This document shows positions 20,715-28,958 of a stretch of 64,000 bases of DNA, piece by piece. The DNA lies in NCBI RefSeq assembly GCF_001890385.1, contig NZ_CP018221.1, forward strand, positions 2,343,501 through 2,407,500, written 5' to 3'. The notes beneath the pieces were generated by a model, which was not told the DNA's origin, did no database searches, and saw only the letters and a program-made list of their open reading frames with translations. Source of the DNA: Tardibacter chloracetimidivorans (GTDB lineage Bacteria > Pseudomonadota > Alphaproteobacteria > Sphingomonadales > Sphingomonadaceae). Within the stretch, counting starts at the first letter, position 1. The number at the start of each line of letters is the position of its first letter. The position numbers and the translations under genes are program-made.

Positions 20715-21083
20715 ATGGCGTTGATCGTCGTCGCGGACGACGAGTTCTTGCTCGCCGAGATGCTGGCCGACCTGCTGGAGGACGCCGGGCATGAAGTGCT
20801 GACCGCCTCGCAGGGCGAGGCCGCGTTGCGGCTGGTGCGCGAGCGGCGTCCGGAACTGGTCATCACCGATTTCATGATGCCGCTGATGACCGGGCTGGAA
20901 CTTGCCGAGGCCATTCGCGACGATCCCGCCGTGTCGGATATTCCCATTCTTCTCGTCAGCGGCGCGCAGGGGATGATCGCGCGGGAGCGTAGCGATCTGT
21001 TCGTCGACGTGCTCGACAAGCCTTATGACAACCGGGTGCTGATCGACCTTGTCGCGCGGCTGCTGGCGGACAGGCACGCCTGA
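20715..21083 (+). CDS. Single-domain response regulator (receiver only)
   Basis: This 122-residue protein is a CheY-like receiver with no output domain. Acidic residues Asp8-Asp9, the phosphoacceptor Asp52 (VITDFMMP), the Ser in LLVSGA and the Lys in LDKPYD are all present, so it should be phosphorylatable. The gene follows the KaiC-like gene by 36 bases on the same strand and has a GGGAG site. No histidine kinase lies nearby, so its phosphodonor is encoded elsewhere or could be the KaiC-like protein itself; the latter is only a conjecture. Confidence 0.93.
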   Translation: MALIVVADDEFLLAEMLADLLEDAGHEVLTASQGEAALRLVRERRPELVITDFMMPLMTGLELAEAIRDDPAVSDIPILLVSGAQGMIARERSDLFVDVLDKPYDNRVLIDLVARLLADRHA

Positions 21084-21094
21084 ACGTTACGGCC

Positions 21095-22414
21095 CTAGAA
21101 CGGAAAGAACCAGTGGATTGCGATCACCGCCGCAATCCATGTGATGAGGTTCAACGGCAGGCCCACCTTGACGAAATCCATATAGCGATAGCCACCCATC
21201 TGGTAGACCAGAACATTGGTCTGATAGCCGAAGGGCGTCGCGAATGCGGCGCTGCCGGCGACCATGATCGCCACCAGAAAGGGACGCGGGCTGACGCCAA
21301 GGCTTTCGGCGAGCGCCACTGCAACCGGCGTGACCAGCACGGCGACCGTCGCGTTTGACAAAAGCTCGGTCAGGATCAGCGTTCCGCCATAAAGCAGGAT
21401 CAGCGCCATCAGCGGACCGAGTCCGCCGACCGATCCGACCAGCCAGTTCGTCACCGCCGCGGCGAGGCCGGTCTGTTCCAGCGCGATGCCCAGCACCACC
21501 ATGCCGGCGATCAGCAGCAATATCTCGGGCCGGAGCCCGCCATAGGCCTCGTCCGGCGCGATCACCCGCATCAGGATCAGCAGCACCGCGCCCGCAAAGG
21601 CGGCCGCGGCGATCGGTGCGACGTTAAGCGCAGCCAGCGCCACGACGCCCGCGAACACGCCCAGCGATGCAAGCGCCCGCCAGATGCGAAGCGGCCGCTC
21701 CTCCGCGAAATCCGAAGTATCGCCAAGCGCATCCCCCGCGATGTCGAGATGGCTGACGTGATGGCGCTCCGTCTGGAACAGCTTGGGATCTGGGCGGTCG
21801 GATGTATGTTCCAGCAGCGTCCCCGAAAACAGCAGCAGGTAAAGCCCGCCGACCAACGCCACGACAAGACCCACGGGCGTGATCTCGAAAATGCCGAACG
21901 GCGCCTGGCCCGAGGTGCGGGCCATGTCGTCCACCAGCAGGTTGGTGGATGTGCCGATCAACGTGCAACATCCGCCAAGCACCGCCACATAGGACAGCGG
22001 CAGCAGGAATCGCTTCGGATCGAGCTTCAGCGAATTGGCGACGTCGCGCACCACCGGGGCGGCAAGCACCACGATCGGCGTATTGTTGAGAAAGGCCGAT
22101 GCCCCGCCGCACAGGGTGATCAGTGTCCACAGTCCAGCAGCCCCTGTTCGCTTGCACAGCGCAATCATGCGCCGGATCATCAGGTCCAGCAGGCCCGACA
22201 GCTCCATCGCATGGGCGATGACGAAGAGCGACGCCAGCGTGACGATGGCGGGGCTTCCGAACGCAGCCTGCACCTCGCTTGGCCTGACCGCGCCGGTGAT
22301 CAGGAGGATCGCAGCGCCGCCGAGGGCGACGACATCCGCGCGCACCCGGTCCCAGATCAGCGCTGCGATGACGCCCGCGAGCACGAGCAGGGTTATGATC
22401 TGGTCTAGGGTCAT
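21095..22414 (-). CDS. SLC13 (DASS) family anion permease
   Basis: This is a 439-residue inner-membrane symporter with about 11 to 12 hydrophobic segments. The paired substrate and sodium motifs of the family are seen as NNTPIVVLAAP (first half) and GTSTNLLVDD, plus LLSNATVAVLVTP in the second half. Members carry dicarboxylates, sulfate or other anions, and substrate cannot be read from the sequence. The ATG at 22414 has an AAAGGA ribosome site; upstream alternatives do not. It is convergent with the receiver gene, 11 bases away, and appears to be a single-gene unit. Confidence 0.88.
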   Translation of the reverse strand: MTLDQIITLLVLAGVIAALIWDRVRADVVALGGAAILLITGAVRPSEVQAAFGSPAIVTLASLFVIAHAMELSGLLDLMIRRMIALCKRTGAAGLWTLITLCGGASAFLNNTPIVVLAAPVVRDVANSLKLDPKRFLLPLSYVAVLGGCCTLIGTSTNLLVDDMARTSGQAPFGIFEITPVGLVVALVGGLYLLLFSGTLLEHTSDRPDPKLFQTERHHVSHLDIAGDALGDTSDFAEERPLRIWRALASLGVFAGVVALAALNVAPIAAAAFAGAVLLILMRVIAPDEAYGGLRPEILLLIAGMVVLGIALEQTGLAAAVTNWLVGSVGGLGPLMALILLYGGTLILTELLSNATVAVLVTPVAVALAESLGVSPRPFLVAIMVAGSAAFATPFGYQTNVLVYQMGGYRYMDFVKVGLPLNLITWIAAVIAIHWFFPF

Positions 22415-22545
22415 CGTTCCTTTGCCTGATCCCACGCTCTATTACGGGCGCGGTCCCACCGCAAATATCGAAATCGTCGTCACATTTTGCGGCCGCCCGC
22501 CGAGTGGGGTTCAATTCAGCAGCATGTTTCTGCTAGGCTTCGACA

Positions 22546-23466
22546 ATGGGCGACGACCGAAACAACATGGCGCGGCTCGGCTGGGCCGTGGCGGCATTCC
22601 TTGCGATCGTGCTTGCCGGCGTGGTCGTCACCACCACCATGGACCGCCCGTCCGCCCCCCCGGCCGAGGATGCGGCCCTGGCCGATAACCAGCTTGCGGA
22701 TACGACGCCGGTTCCGGCGATCCCGGTTCCGCTGGCACCGCTCGACCGCGCGCAACTTCTGCAGGCGGCCACTGCGGCCGCCGATGCGGTCGCGGCCGGT
22801 CTGGCGTTGCCTGAGCAGAATGAGGCGCTGGTCGGGAGGACATTCGTCATCCGCCTGCCCTTCGGGTGCGGCGGGCCTGAAGGAGAGGATTCCGGCGAAT
22901 GGGCCTATTGGAGCCGCAATCCCAAGTCAGGCGCGCTCAAACTGGTGGCCAAGCCGCATATCTGGGACGAGCCGGACTGGGTCCGCGCGCTTGCGGGCGA
23001 ACTTCGGTTCGATGCGGTGGAAGGCTTCTGGATCAGGCGGCCCTGGACCAGTTCAGAGCGTTGCGCGCCCGCGCTGCAACCCGCGCCCGAGACGGCGGAT
23101 GCAGGGGCCGAGTCCGATGTCGACGAGGCCCCGGAAGTGGCGGGGCCGCCACCGCCTGTTCCGGTGGAATCGCAGACGGTCGGCATCGCCCAGTTCTTCG
23201 CGCCCGAAGGACGGCGCACCTTGCGCAGGGGAACGCGGCCCTATTCCGCGACGGTGAAGGCCCGGCCCGGCACGCCCCCGACCAAGCCGCAGGGCTATCG
23301 GCTGGTGCTCAGCGGCCGCATCACCGGCTATCCCGACGGACAACCGGTGCATTGCTGGAACCGGGGAGCAGGCATCAGGCCCGTGTGTCTGGTTGCGGTG
23401 GAGTTCAGCCGCGTTGCGTTCGAGGATCCGGCGGACGGCTCCATCATTTCGGAATGGGTGAGCTGA
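22546..23466 (+). CDS. Membrane-anchored protein of unknown function
   Basis: I do not recognise this 306-residue protein. It has one N-terminal membrane helix (LGWAVAAFLAIVLAGVVV, about residues 11 to 28) followed by a Pro/Ala-rich linker and a periplasmic part. The periplasmic part has four Cys residues (FGCGG, SERCAP, VHCWN, RPVCLV), which may form disulfides, and a Pro-rich insert (GPPPPVPVES) near residue 200. It is divergent from the SLC13 gene and convergent with the helix-hairpin-helix gene, 7 bases away. Codon use looks like the neighbours, so it is a real gene of unknown role. Confidence 0.8.
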   Translation: MGDDRNNMARLGWAVAAFLAIVLAGVVVTTTMDRPSAPPAEDAALADNQLADTTPVPAIPVPLAPLDRAQLLQAATAAADAVAAGLALPEQNEALVGRTFVIRLPFGCGGPEGEDSGEWAYWSRNPKSGALKLVAKPHIWDEPDWVRALAGELRFDAVEGFWIRRPWTSSERCAPALQPAPETADAGAESDVDEAPEVAGPPPPVPVESQTVGIAQFFAPEGRRTLRRGTRPYSATVKARPGTPPTKPQGYRLVLSGRITGYPDGQPVHCWNRGAGIRPVCLVAVEFSRVAFEDPADGSIISEWVS

Positions 23467-23473
23467 CGGACAG

Positions 23474-24010
23474 TCAGCTCTCGTCGCTGTCGGTCCTTGG
23501 CTGCTCCGCGCCGCCCGATCCGAACATTGCTTCAAACTCATCGAGACGGCCTTCGGCCAGAAGCCGCGCCTGCTCCCGCCAGCGATCACGGTGGATGCGG
23601 CCCCTGAAGCTGCCCAGCCGCTCGTCGATGATCGTCACATGCTCGTCAGACCAGCTTGCGATCTGGTGATAATGGAAGACGCCCAGTTCCCCCAGCATCG
23701 AATGCAGCTTGGGACCAACCCCCTTCAGCCGCCTGAGATCGTCCGGGTCGCCCTGCGGCGCATCCAGAAATGGTGAAAATCCTCCACCGCCCGAAAGCAC
23801 GGCGTCGCCCGCCCCGACCATGCCCGCGTCCGGAGCCGGGCCTTGCGGCATCGGCGCACGCTCCAGCGTGCGGGCGAACGGCGCGTTTTCGTCCGGCTGG
23901 GTCAGCACAACCCGATGCCGCCGCCGCGCCCACATCCATGCGCCCGTCACAAAGCCGACCAGCAGCGCCGCGATCAGGAACCAGAGGTTCATCTGAATGA
24001 GATAGGCCAT
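23474..24010 (-). CDS. Membrane-anchored helix-hairpin-helix protein
   Basis: This 178-residue protein has an N-terminal membrane helix (LWFLIAALLVGFVTGAWMW), a charged linker and a C-terminal helix-hairpin-helix domain (DDLRRLKGVGPKLHSMLGEL then VFHYHQIASWSDEHV, residues 87 to 121). This domain is found alone or fused to NuoE or ribosomal L21 in alphaproteobacteria (COG3743-like) and is often assumed to bind DNA, without proof. A second ATG six codons downstream may be the true start. It lies 3 bases after a 38-residue membrane protein gene and is the end of a three-gene operon. Confidence 0.82.
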   Translation of the reverse strand: MAYLIQMNLWFLIAALLVGFVTGAWMWARRRHRVVLTQPDENAPFARTLERAPMPQGPAPDAGMVGAGDAVLSGGGGFSPFLDAPQGDPDDLRRLKGVGPKLHSMLGELGVFHYHQIASWSDEHVTIIDERLGSFRGRIHRDRWREQARLLAEGRLDEFEAMFGSGGAEQPRTDSDES

Positions 24011-24013
24011 GGC

Positions 24014-24130
24014 TCAGTCCCTTTCGGCCCGGCGGCCCCAGATGGCCCAGATGGCCCAGGCGGCGCCCAGGCCGATGGCGAAGGCGGCAAGATTGAGCAG
24101 CAGCATCTCTGCGAAAAGGTAAAGCGTCAT
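24014..24130 (-). CDS. 38-residue single-helix membrane protein
   Basis: This very short gene begins with ATG at 24130 and ends with TGA at 24016 to 24014. It encodes one hydrophobic helix (AEMLLLNLAAFAIGLGAAWA, residues 7 to 26) followed by WAIWAIWGRRAERD. An AAAGG site lies about 10 bases upstream. It sits exactly between the BON gene (16-base gap) and the helix-hairpin-helix gene (3-base gap) on the same strand, which is strong positional support. The function is unknown. The Trp-rich helix end and RR tail suggest an inner-membrane protein with a cytoplasmic C-terminus. Confidence 0.7.
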   Translation of the reverse strand: MTLYLFAEMLLLNLAAFAIGLGAAWAIWAIWGRRAERD

Positions 24131-24146
24131 CACCCGCGCCTTTCGA

Positions 24147-24437
24147 TCATTGCTGGTCCCAGACGGCCTCGGCCACGCCGGGAACGCCGCGCACGATGGT
24201 GATCGCCTGTGCCATCTGCGCGGGCGGCAGATTGCCCCTCAAATGCGCGACGCGGCGCACCGGGCTTGCCTCGAAGGCAACGGTCACGCCCACGAGATTG
24301 TGATTGACCAGCTCCTGATTGGCGCGGGCGGTCAGGTCGTTGATCGTCCGCTCGCCCATCCCCCGGCCGTAGAAGGCCGCATAGGTCAGCAGCAGAACGA
24401 CGAAGATACCGGACAGCAATTTGGCAATATTGGCCAT
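24147..24437 (-). CDS. Membrane-anchored BON-domain protein
   Basis: This 96-residue protein has an N-terminal membrane helix (LLSGIFVVLLLTYAAFYG) and a single BON-like domain (VTVAFEASPVRRVAHLRGNL then ITIVRGVPGVAEAVWD). BON domains are small alpha/beta modules of envelope and OmpA-like proteins thought to bind phospholipid or other ligands. It is the first gene of a three-gene operon with the 38-residue protein and the helix-hairpin-helix protein. The assignment to BON is by pattern and is moderate; the function is unknown. Confidence 0.72.
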   Translation of the reverse strand: MANIAKLLSGIFVVLLLTYAAFYGRGMGERTINDLTARANQELVNHNLVGVTVAFEASPVRRVAHLRGNLPPAQMAQAITIVRGVPGVAEAVWDQQ

Positions 24438-24536
24438 GATTTTTCAGCCTGTGCTCCTCATCCCCCGGCTCCGCAGGGGCGAACCTAGCGGAAACGCTGA
24501 CATTCTCAAGTCCGTGCCATTGCCGCCCGCCACGCC

Positions 24537-25733
24537 TCACAACGTCCAGGCGGCTTCCTTTTCCGCCGCGCGGCGATCCAGCTCGGCGCGGCTGATCTTC
24601 TCGGCGGCCGATTTGAGCTGGCCGCAGGCCGCCATGATGTCGCGCCCCCGTGGCGTGCGGACGGGCGCGGAAATCCCGGCCTTGAAGATGATGTCCGAAA
24701 AGCGGGCGATGCGATCGTCGTCCGAACATTCATAGGCCGCGCCAGGCCAGGGGTTGAACGGAATGAGGTTCACCTTGGCTGGCAGCCGGTATTTGCGGAT
24801 CAGCCGCACCAGTTCGCGCGCGTCGTCGTCGCTGTCGTTCTTCCCTTTGAGCATCACATATTCAAAGGTGATGCGCCGCGCATTGTTGGCACCGGGATAG
24901 GCGGCGCAGGCGGCCAACAGCTCCTCGATGCCGTATTTCTTGTTGATGGGCACGATCTCGTCGCGCACCTCCTTGGTGACCGCGTGCAGCGAGACGGCGA
25001 GGTTGACGCCGATCTCCTCGCCCGCGCGCGCCATCATCGGCACCACGCCGGAGGTGGAAAGCGTGATCCGGCGCTTGGACAGCGACAGTCCGTCGCCGTC
25101 CATCACGATGCCGAGCGCCTTCTTCACATTGTCGAAATTATAGAGCGGCTCGCCCATGCCCATCATCACGATGTTGGTGAGCAGCCGGCCATCGGGCTGG
25201 CTTGGCCATTCGCCCAGCGCATCGCGGGCAAGCATCACCTGGGCCACGACCTCGCCCGCCGTCAGGTTGCGGACCAGCTTCATCGTGCCGGTGTAGCAGA
25301 AGCGGCAGTTGAGCGTGCAGCCGACCTGGCTCGACACGCACAGCGTCCCCCGATCGGCGTCGGGGATGAACACCATTTCATAATCCTGCCCGTCCGCCGA
25401 ACGGAGCAGCCATTTGCGCGTGCCGTCGGTGGAAACCTGGGCCTCCACCACTTCCGGCCGCCCGATGACGAAGCGTTCGGCAAGCTGGGCCTGCGTTTCC
25501 TTTGAAATGCTCGTCATTGCGGAAAAATCGGTCGCGCCGCGATTATAGATCGAGTGCCAGATCTGCTGGGCGCGCATCTTCGCCTGTTTTTCGGCAATGC
25601 CGGCGGCGATCAGCGCCTCGCGCAGCTCCGCCCGTGTAAGGCCGACTACGTCGACGCGGCCATCGGCGCGCGCGATCTCGCCGCGCGGGACGGCAACGGG
25701 GTCGATATGGCCGGGAATCTGCATCGCGCGCAT
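24537..25733 (-). CDS. rlmN: 23S rRNA (adenine(2503)-C2)-methyltransferase
   Basis: RlmN is a radical-SAM enzyme that methylates C2 of A2503 in 23S rRNA and A37 of some tRNAs. The CX3CX2C cluster motif is seen in [14 protein letters not shown], with further family segments [17 protein letters not shown] and [15 protein letters not shown]. The 398-residue length is usual. The start may be the ATG at 25733 or the one three codons later; neither has a clear ribosome site. It appears monocistronic and is divergent from gpmA. Confidence 0.97.
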   Translation of the reverse strand: MRAMQIPGHIDPVAVPRGEIARADGRVDVVGLTRAELREALIAAGIAEKQAKMRAQQIWHSIYNRGATDFSAMTSISKETQAQLAERFVIGRPEVVEAQVSTDGTRKWLLRSADGQDYEMVFIPDADRGTLCVSSQVGCTLNCRFCYTGTMKLVRNLTAGEVVAQVMLARDALGEWPSQPDGRLLTNIVMMGMGEPLYNFDNVKKALGIVMDGDGLSLSKRRITLSTSGVVPMMARAGEEIGVNLAVSLHAVTKEVRDEIVPINKKYGIEELLAACAAYPGANNARRITFEYVMLKGKNDSDDDARELVRLIRKYRLPAKVNLIPFNPWPGAAYECSDDDRIARFSDIIFKAGISAPVRTPRGRDIMAACGQLKSAAEKISRAELDRRAAEKEAAWTL

Positions 25734-25829
25734 TTAGTGATTCGCGGGCCAAAAGCCAATGCCGCACGGTTGCCCCGGCGGACGCGACCGCTTATCAGGC
25801 CCGCGAACCTCAAACGCCGGAGTGCCCCG

Positions 25830-26522
25830 ATGCCGCTTCTCGTCCTCATCCGCCATGGCCAGAGCGCCTGGAACCTGGAGAACCGCTTCACCGGCTGGTG
25901 GGACGTGGACGTGACCGAGCTTGGCGCGGCCGAGGCAAAGGCGGCGGGCGCGCTGATGGCGGAGCGGGGGCTGGATTTCGACCGCTGCTTCACCAGCTAT
26001 CAGACCCGCGCGATCAAGACGCTGAACCTGGCGCTGGAAGCGATGGACCGGCTGTGGCTTCCGGTCGAGAAGCACTGGAGGCTGAACGAGCGGCATTATG
26101 GCGGGCTTACCGGGCTGAACAAGGCGGAGATGATCGCCAAGGCCGGGGAAGAGCAGGTGAAGATCTGGCGGCGATCGTTCGACGTGCCGCCCCCGCCGGT
26201 GGAGCCGGGCTCGCAATATGACCCGTCAATGGACCGCCGCTATGCGGGCGTGGATGTGCCGAGGACCGAAAGCCTGAAGGACACGATCGCGCGCGTGCTA
26301 CCCTATTGGAACAAGGCGATCGCCCCCGCGCTGAAGGGCGGCGAGCGTGTACTGATCTCGGCCCATGGCAATTCGCTGCGCGCGCTGGTGAAGCATCTGT
26401 CGAACATTTCGGACGCCGAGATCCCGAGCCTGGAAATCCCGACCGGACAGCCGATCGTCTATGAACTGGACGATGATCTGAACGCGCTGGACCGCTATTA
26501 TCTGTCCGAGCGGGCGGCGTAA
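25830..26522 (+). CDS. gpmA: 2,3-bisphosphoglycerate-dependent phosphoglycerate mutase
   Basis: GpmA interconverts 3- and 2-phosphoglycerate in glycolysis and gluconeogenesis. The phosphohistidine motif is [20 protein letters not shown] at the N-terminus, and the second catalytic His is in [16 protein letters not shown]. The 230-residue length matches the cofactor-dependent family, and the ATG at 25830 starts exactly at the conserved region. It is convergent with the GGDEF gene. Confidence 0.97.
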   Translation: MPLLVLIRHGQSAWNLENRFTGWWDVDVTELGAAEAKAAGALMAERGLDFDRCFTSYQTRAIKTLNLALEAMDRLWLPVEKHWRLNERHYGGLTGLNKAEMIAKAGEEQVKIWRRSFDVPPPPVEPGSQYDPSMDRRYAGVDVPRTESLKDTIARVLPYWNKAIAPALKGGERVLISAHGNSLRALVKHLSNISDAEIPSLEIPTGQPIVYELDDDLNALDRYYLSERAA

Positions 26523-26571
26523 AATCCTGATTTGAAGCGCTCAGGGTGAGCGGGGCGATTCCACGCAGACG

Positions 26572-27183
26572 CTAGGCGACCCGCTTTTCGGCGTACATCG
26601 CCTTGTCGGCGCGTGCGAGCAGCGTCTTGACCGACAACGACGGGCAAATGGCGGTGACGCCGAAGGACACCGACAGCCGGTGCTCGATGCCGTCGCAAAA
26701 CAGCGGCGACCGGGCGATCCGGTCCGCGATCGAGGCGGCCCTGGCGCGCGCGTCCGCTTCCGTCAGGTTCCGGAAGACGAGCGCGAATTCGTCGCCGCCG
26801 AAGCGGGCCGCGAAGCCCCCATGCAACGATTCGCGGATGATGCGTGCGACATGGACGATGGCGGCGTCGCCCGCCTGATGGCCATGGCTGTCGTTCAGCA
26901 TCTTGAGCCGGTTCAGGTCCATGAAGACCAGCGACGCATCGCCGCCGTGCCTGCGGCAATCCTCCACCACATCTTCAAGTTCGGCCATCATGCGGCGGCG
27001 GTTGGCAAGTCCCGTCAGGCTGTCGTGGTCCGCAAGCACGCGCAGTTCGGCGATTTCCGCCCATGCCTGGACCAGCGCCTGACGCAGCCGCGCCAGTTCC
27101 TGATCCGCCCGCTGCATGACCGGCGGCAGGCTCGCGACCCGCTCGGCCAGCGCATCGGCTACGCGCCGGTCCGGCCACGACAT
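26572..27183 (-). CDS. GGDEF-domain diguanylate cyclase
   Basis: This 203-residue protein should make cyclic di-GMP. The GGDEF domain has DHDSLTGLANRRRMM at its start and an intact FGGDEFALVF active loop. The inhibitory RxxD site usually found five residues before GGDEF is absent (the stretch reads GGFAARF), so product inhibition may be lacking. The N-terminal 45 residues look helical (LPPVMQRADQELARLRQAL) and have no membrane segment. The ATG at 27183 was chosen because it follows AAAGGGG at good spacing; other ATGs at 27228 and 27390 would lengthen it toward purE. Confidence 0.88.
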   Translation of the reverse strand: MSWPDRRVADALAERVASLPPVMQRADQELARLRQALVQAWAEIAELRVLADHDSLTGLANRRRMMAELEDVVEDCRRHGGDASLVFMDLNRLKMLNDSHGHQAGDAAIVHVARIIRESLHGGFAARFGGDEFALVFRNLTEADARARAASIADRIARSPLFCDGIEHRLSVSFGVTAICPSLSVKTLLARADKAMYAEKRVA

Positions 27184-27383
27184 GTCGATCCCCTTTGCCG
27201 CTGACGGCGGTTGTCTTGAGTAATCCATGTACGCATTTTCTCTTGAACTTGTGACAACCAGAATACGCTTTGCCCCATCCGGTTCGGCTACAAATCCCGC
27301 CAATCGATGAGCTGTTGCATTGTCAGGAGCAAACGACGTGCCTAATGTCCGCGACCTTCCAGGGGGTATCTGGTCCAAGGGGA

Positions 27384-27878
27384 ATGTCATTGTCAGAACA
27401 CCGGCCCGTCGTCGGCATCATCATGGGCAGCACCTCGGACTGGGAAACCATGCGCCATGCCGATGAAACGCTGAGCGCGCTCCAGGTGCCCCATGAAGTT
27501 AAGGTGGTGTCTGCACATCGCACACCACAACGCCTTTACGACTATGCGGGTTCCGCCGTTCAGAGAGGCCTGAAAATAATAATCGCGGGCGCGGGCGGCG
27601 CGGCCCATCTGCCGGGCATGGCGGCCTCGATGACACGGTTGCCGGTGCTTGGCGTTCCCGTGGAATCCAAGGCCTTGAAAGGCATGGACAGCCTGTTGTC
27701 CATCGTCCAGATGCCCGCCGGAATCCCTGTGGGCACGCTCGCCATCGGCAAGGCGGGCGCGGTCAACGCCGCGCTGCTGGCGGCCGCAATGCTCGCCACG
27801 TCGGACGAGGCGCTGGCCGCCCGGCTGGAGGCATGGCGCAAGGCGCAGACCGATCAGGTGGCCGAACAACCCGAATGA
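27384..27878 (+). CDS. purE: 5-(carboxyamino)imidazole ribonucleotide mutase
   Basis: PurE converts N5-CAIR, made by PurK, to CAIR in purine synthesis. The 164-residue protein carries [15 protein letters not shown] and the substrate loop [12 protein letters not shown], and [11 protein letters not shown]. The start is uncertain: ATG at 27384 directly abuts the AAGGGG ribosome site, whereas a TTG two codons later (27390) has optimal spacing from it; either fits the family. It overlaps purK by 4 bases (ATGA). Confidence 0.96.
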   Translation: MSLSEHRPVVGIIMGSTSDWETMRHADETLSALQVPHEVKVVSAHRTPQRLYDYAGSAVQRGLKIIIAGAGGAAHLPGMAASMTRLPVLGVPVESKALKGMDSLLSIVQMPAGIPVGTLAIGKAGAVNAALLAAAMLATSDEALAARLEAWRKAQTDQVAEQPE

Positions 27879-28951
27879 GCGGCGCGATGATCGAACCCGG
27901 CGCAACGATCGGCGTCCTCGGCGGCGGGCAGCTCGGCCGCATGTTGAGCATCGCCGCGGCCCAGCTCGGCTATCGCTGCCACATCTATGCGCCCGAGGAA
28001 GCGCCGCCCGCCGCCGATGTTTCGGCCGCGGTGACACAGGGCGACTATGGCGACGGCGATGCGCTGCGCCGCTTCGCCGCCCAGGTCGACGTCGTCACAT
28101 ATGAGTTCGAGAATATCGAGACCGGGCCGGTCCTGGAACTTGCCGAGGTGGTGACGGTGCGCCCGTCGATCGGCGCCCTTCAGGTGGCGCAGGACCGGCT
28201 GAGCGAGAAGGATTTCGTGAGCGGGCTGGGCGGAAGGCCGGCGCCCTACCGGGCCGTGTCCAGCCGCGCGGAGCTGGACGAGGCTCTGGGCGAGATCGGC
28301 ACGCCCGCGATCCTCAAGACGCGGCGGTTCGGCTATGACGGCAAGGGTCAGGCGCGCATCATGTCGCGCGCCGATGCCGACGCCGCCTGGGCCGCGACCG
28401 GCGGTCAGCCCGCCATGCTTGAGGGCTTCGTCAGCTTTGAGCGGGAGTTTTCGATCCTCCTCGCCCGGAGCGTCGACGGGCAGGTGGTGATCTGGGACGC
28501 GCCCGACAATGAGCACAAGTCGGGCATTCTGGATCGCAGCACCGTGCCCGCCGGTCCGCTGATCCGTGCGCAGGCTGCCGAAGCGGGCGAGCTTGCCCGC
28601 GCGGTCGCCGCGGCGCTCGATTATGTGGGCGTGCTGACGCTTGAGTTCTTCGCGTCGGAGAACGGGCCGGTGTTCAATGAAATGGCCCCGCGCGTTCACA
28701 ATTCCGGCCATTGGACCATCGAGGGCGCGCGCACCAGCCAGTTCGAGAATCATATCCGCGCGGTTTGCGGCCTGCCGCTGGGGGCGGTCGATCTCGTCGC
28801 CGCACGGGTGGAGATGGTGAACCTGATCGGCGGCGACGTGCACGACTGGCTGACGACACTGGCCGATCCCAACGCCCATCTGCATCTTTACGGCAAGGGC
28901 GAGGCGCGCCCCGGCCGCAAGATGGGCCATGTGACCCGGCTGGAGTTCTGA
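27875..28951 (+). CDS. purK: 5-(carboxyamino)imidazole ribonucleotide synthase
   Basis: PurK is the ATP-grasp enzyme that carboxylates AIR to N5-CAIR with ATP and bicarbonate. The 358-residue protein begins with [20 protein letters not shown], and shows [12 protein letters not shown] and [19 protein letters not shown]. Its start overlaps the purE stop in ATGA, so the two proteins are made together in order of substrate use reversed. It is convergent with the M16 gene, 7 bases apart. Confidence 0.97.
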   Translation: MSGAMIEPGATIGVLGGGQLGRMLSIAAAQLGYRCHIYAPEEAPPAADVSAAVTQGDYGDGDALRRFAAQVDVVTYEFENIETGPVLELAEVVTVRPSIGALQVAQDRLSEKDFVSGLGGRPAPYRAVSSRAELDEALGEIGTPAILKTRRFGYDGKGQARIMSRADADAAWAATGGQPAMLEGFVSFEREFSILLARSVDGQVVIWDAPDNEHKSGILDRSTVPAGPLIRAQAAEAGELARAVAAALDYVGVLTLEFFASENGPVFNEMAPRVHNSGHWTIEGARTSQFENHIRAVCGLPLGAVDLVAARVEMVNLIGGDVHDWLTTLADPNAHLHLYGKGEARPGRKMGHVTRLEF

Positions 28952-28958
28952 GCAGAGG

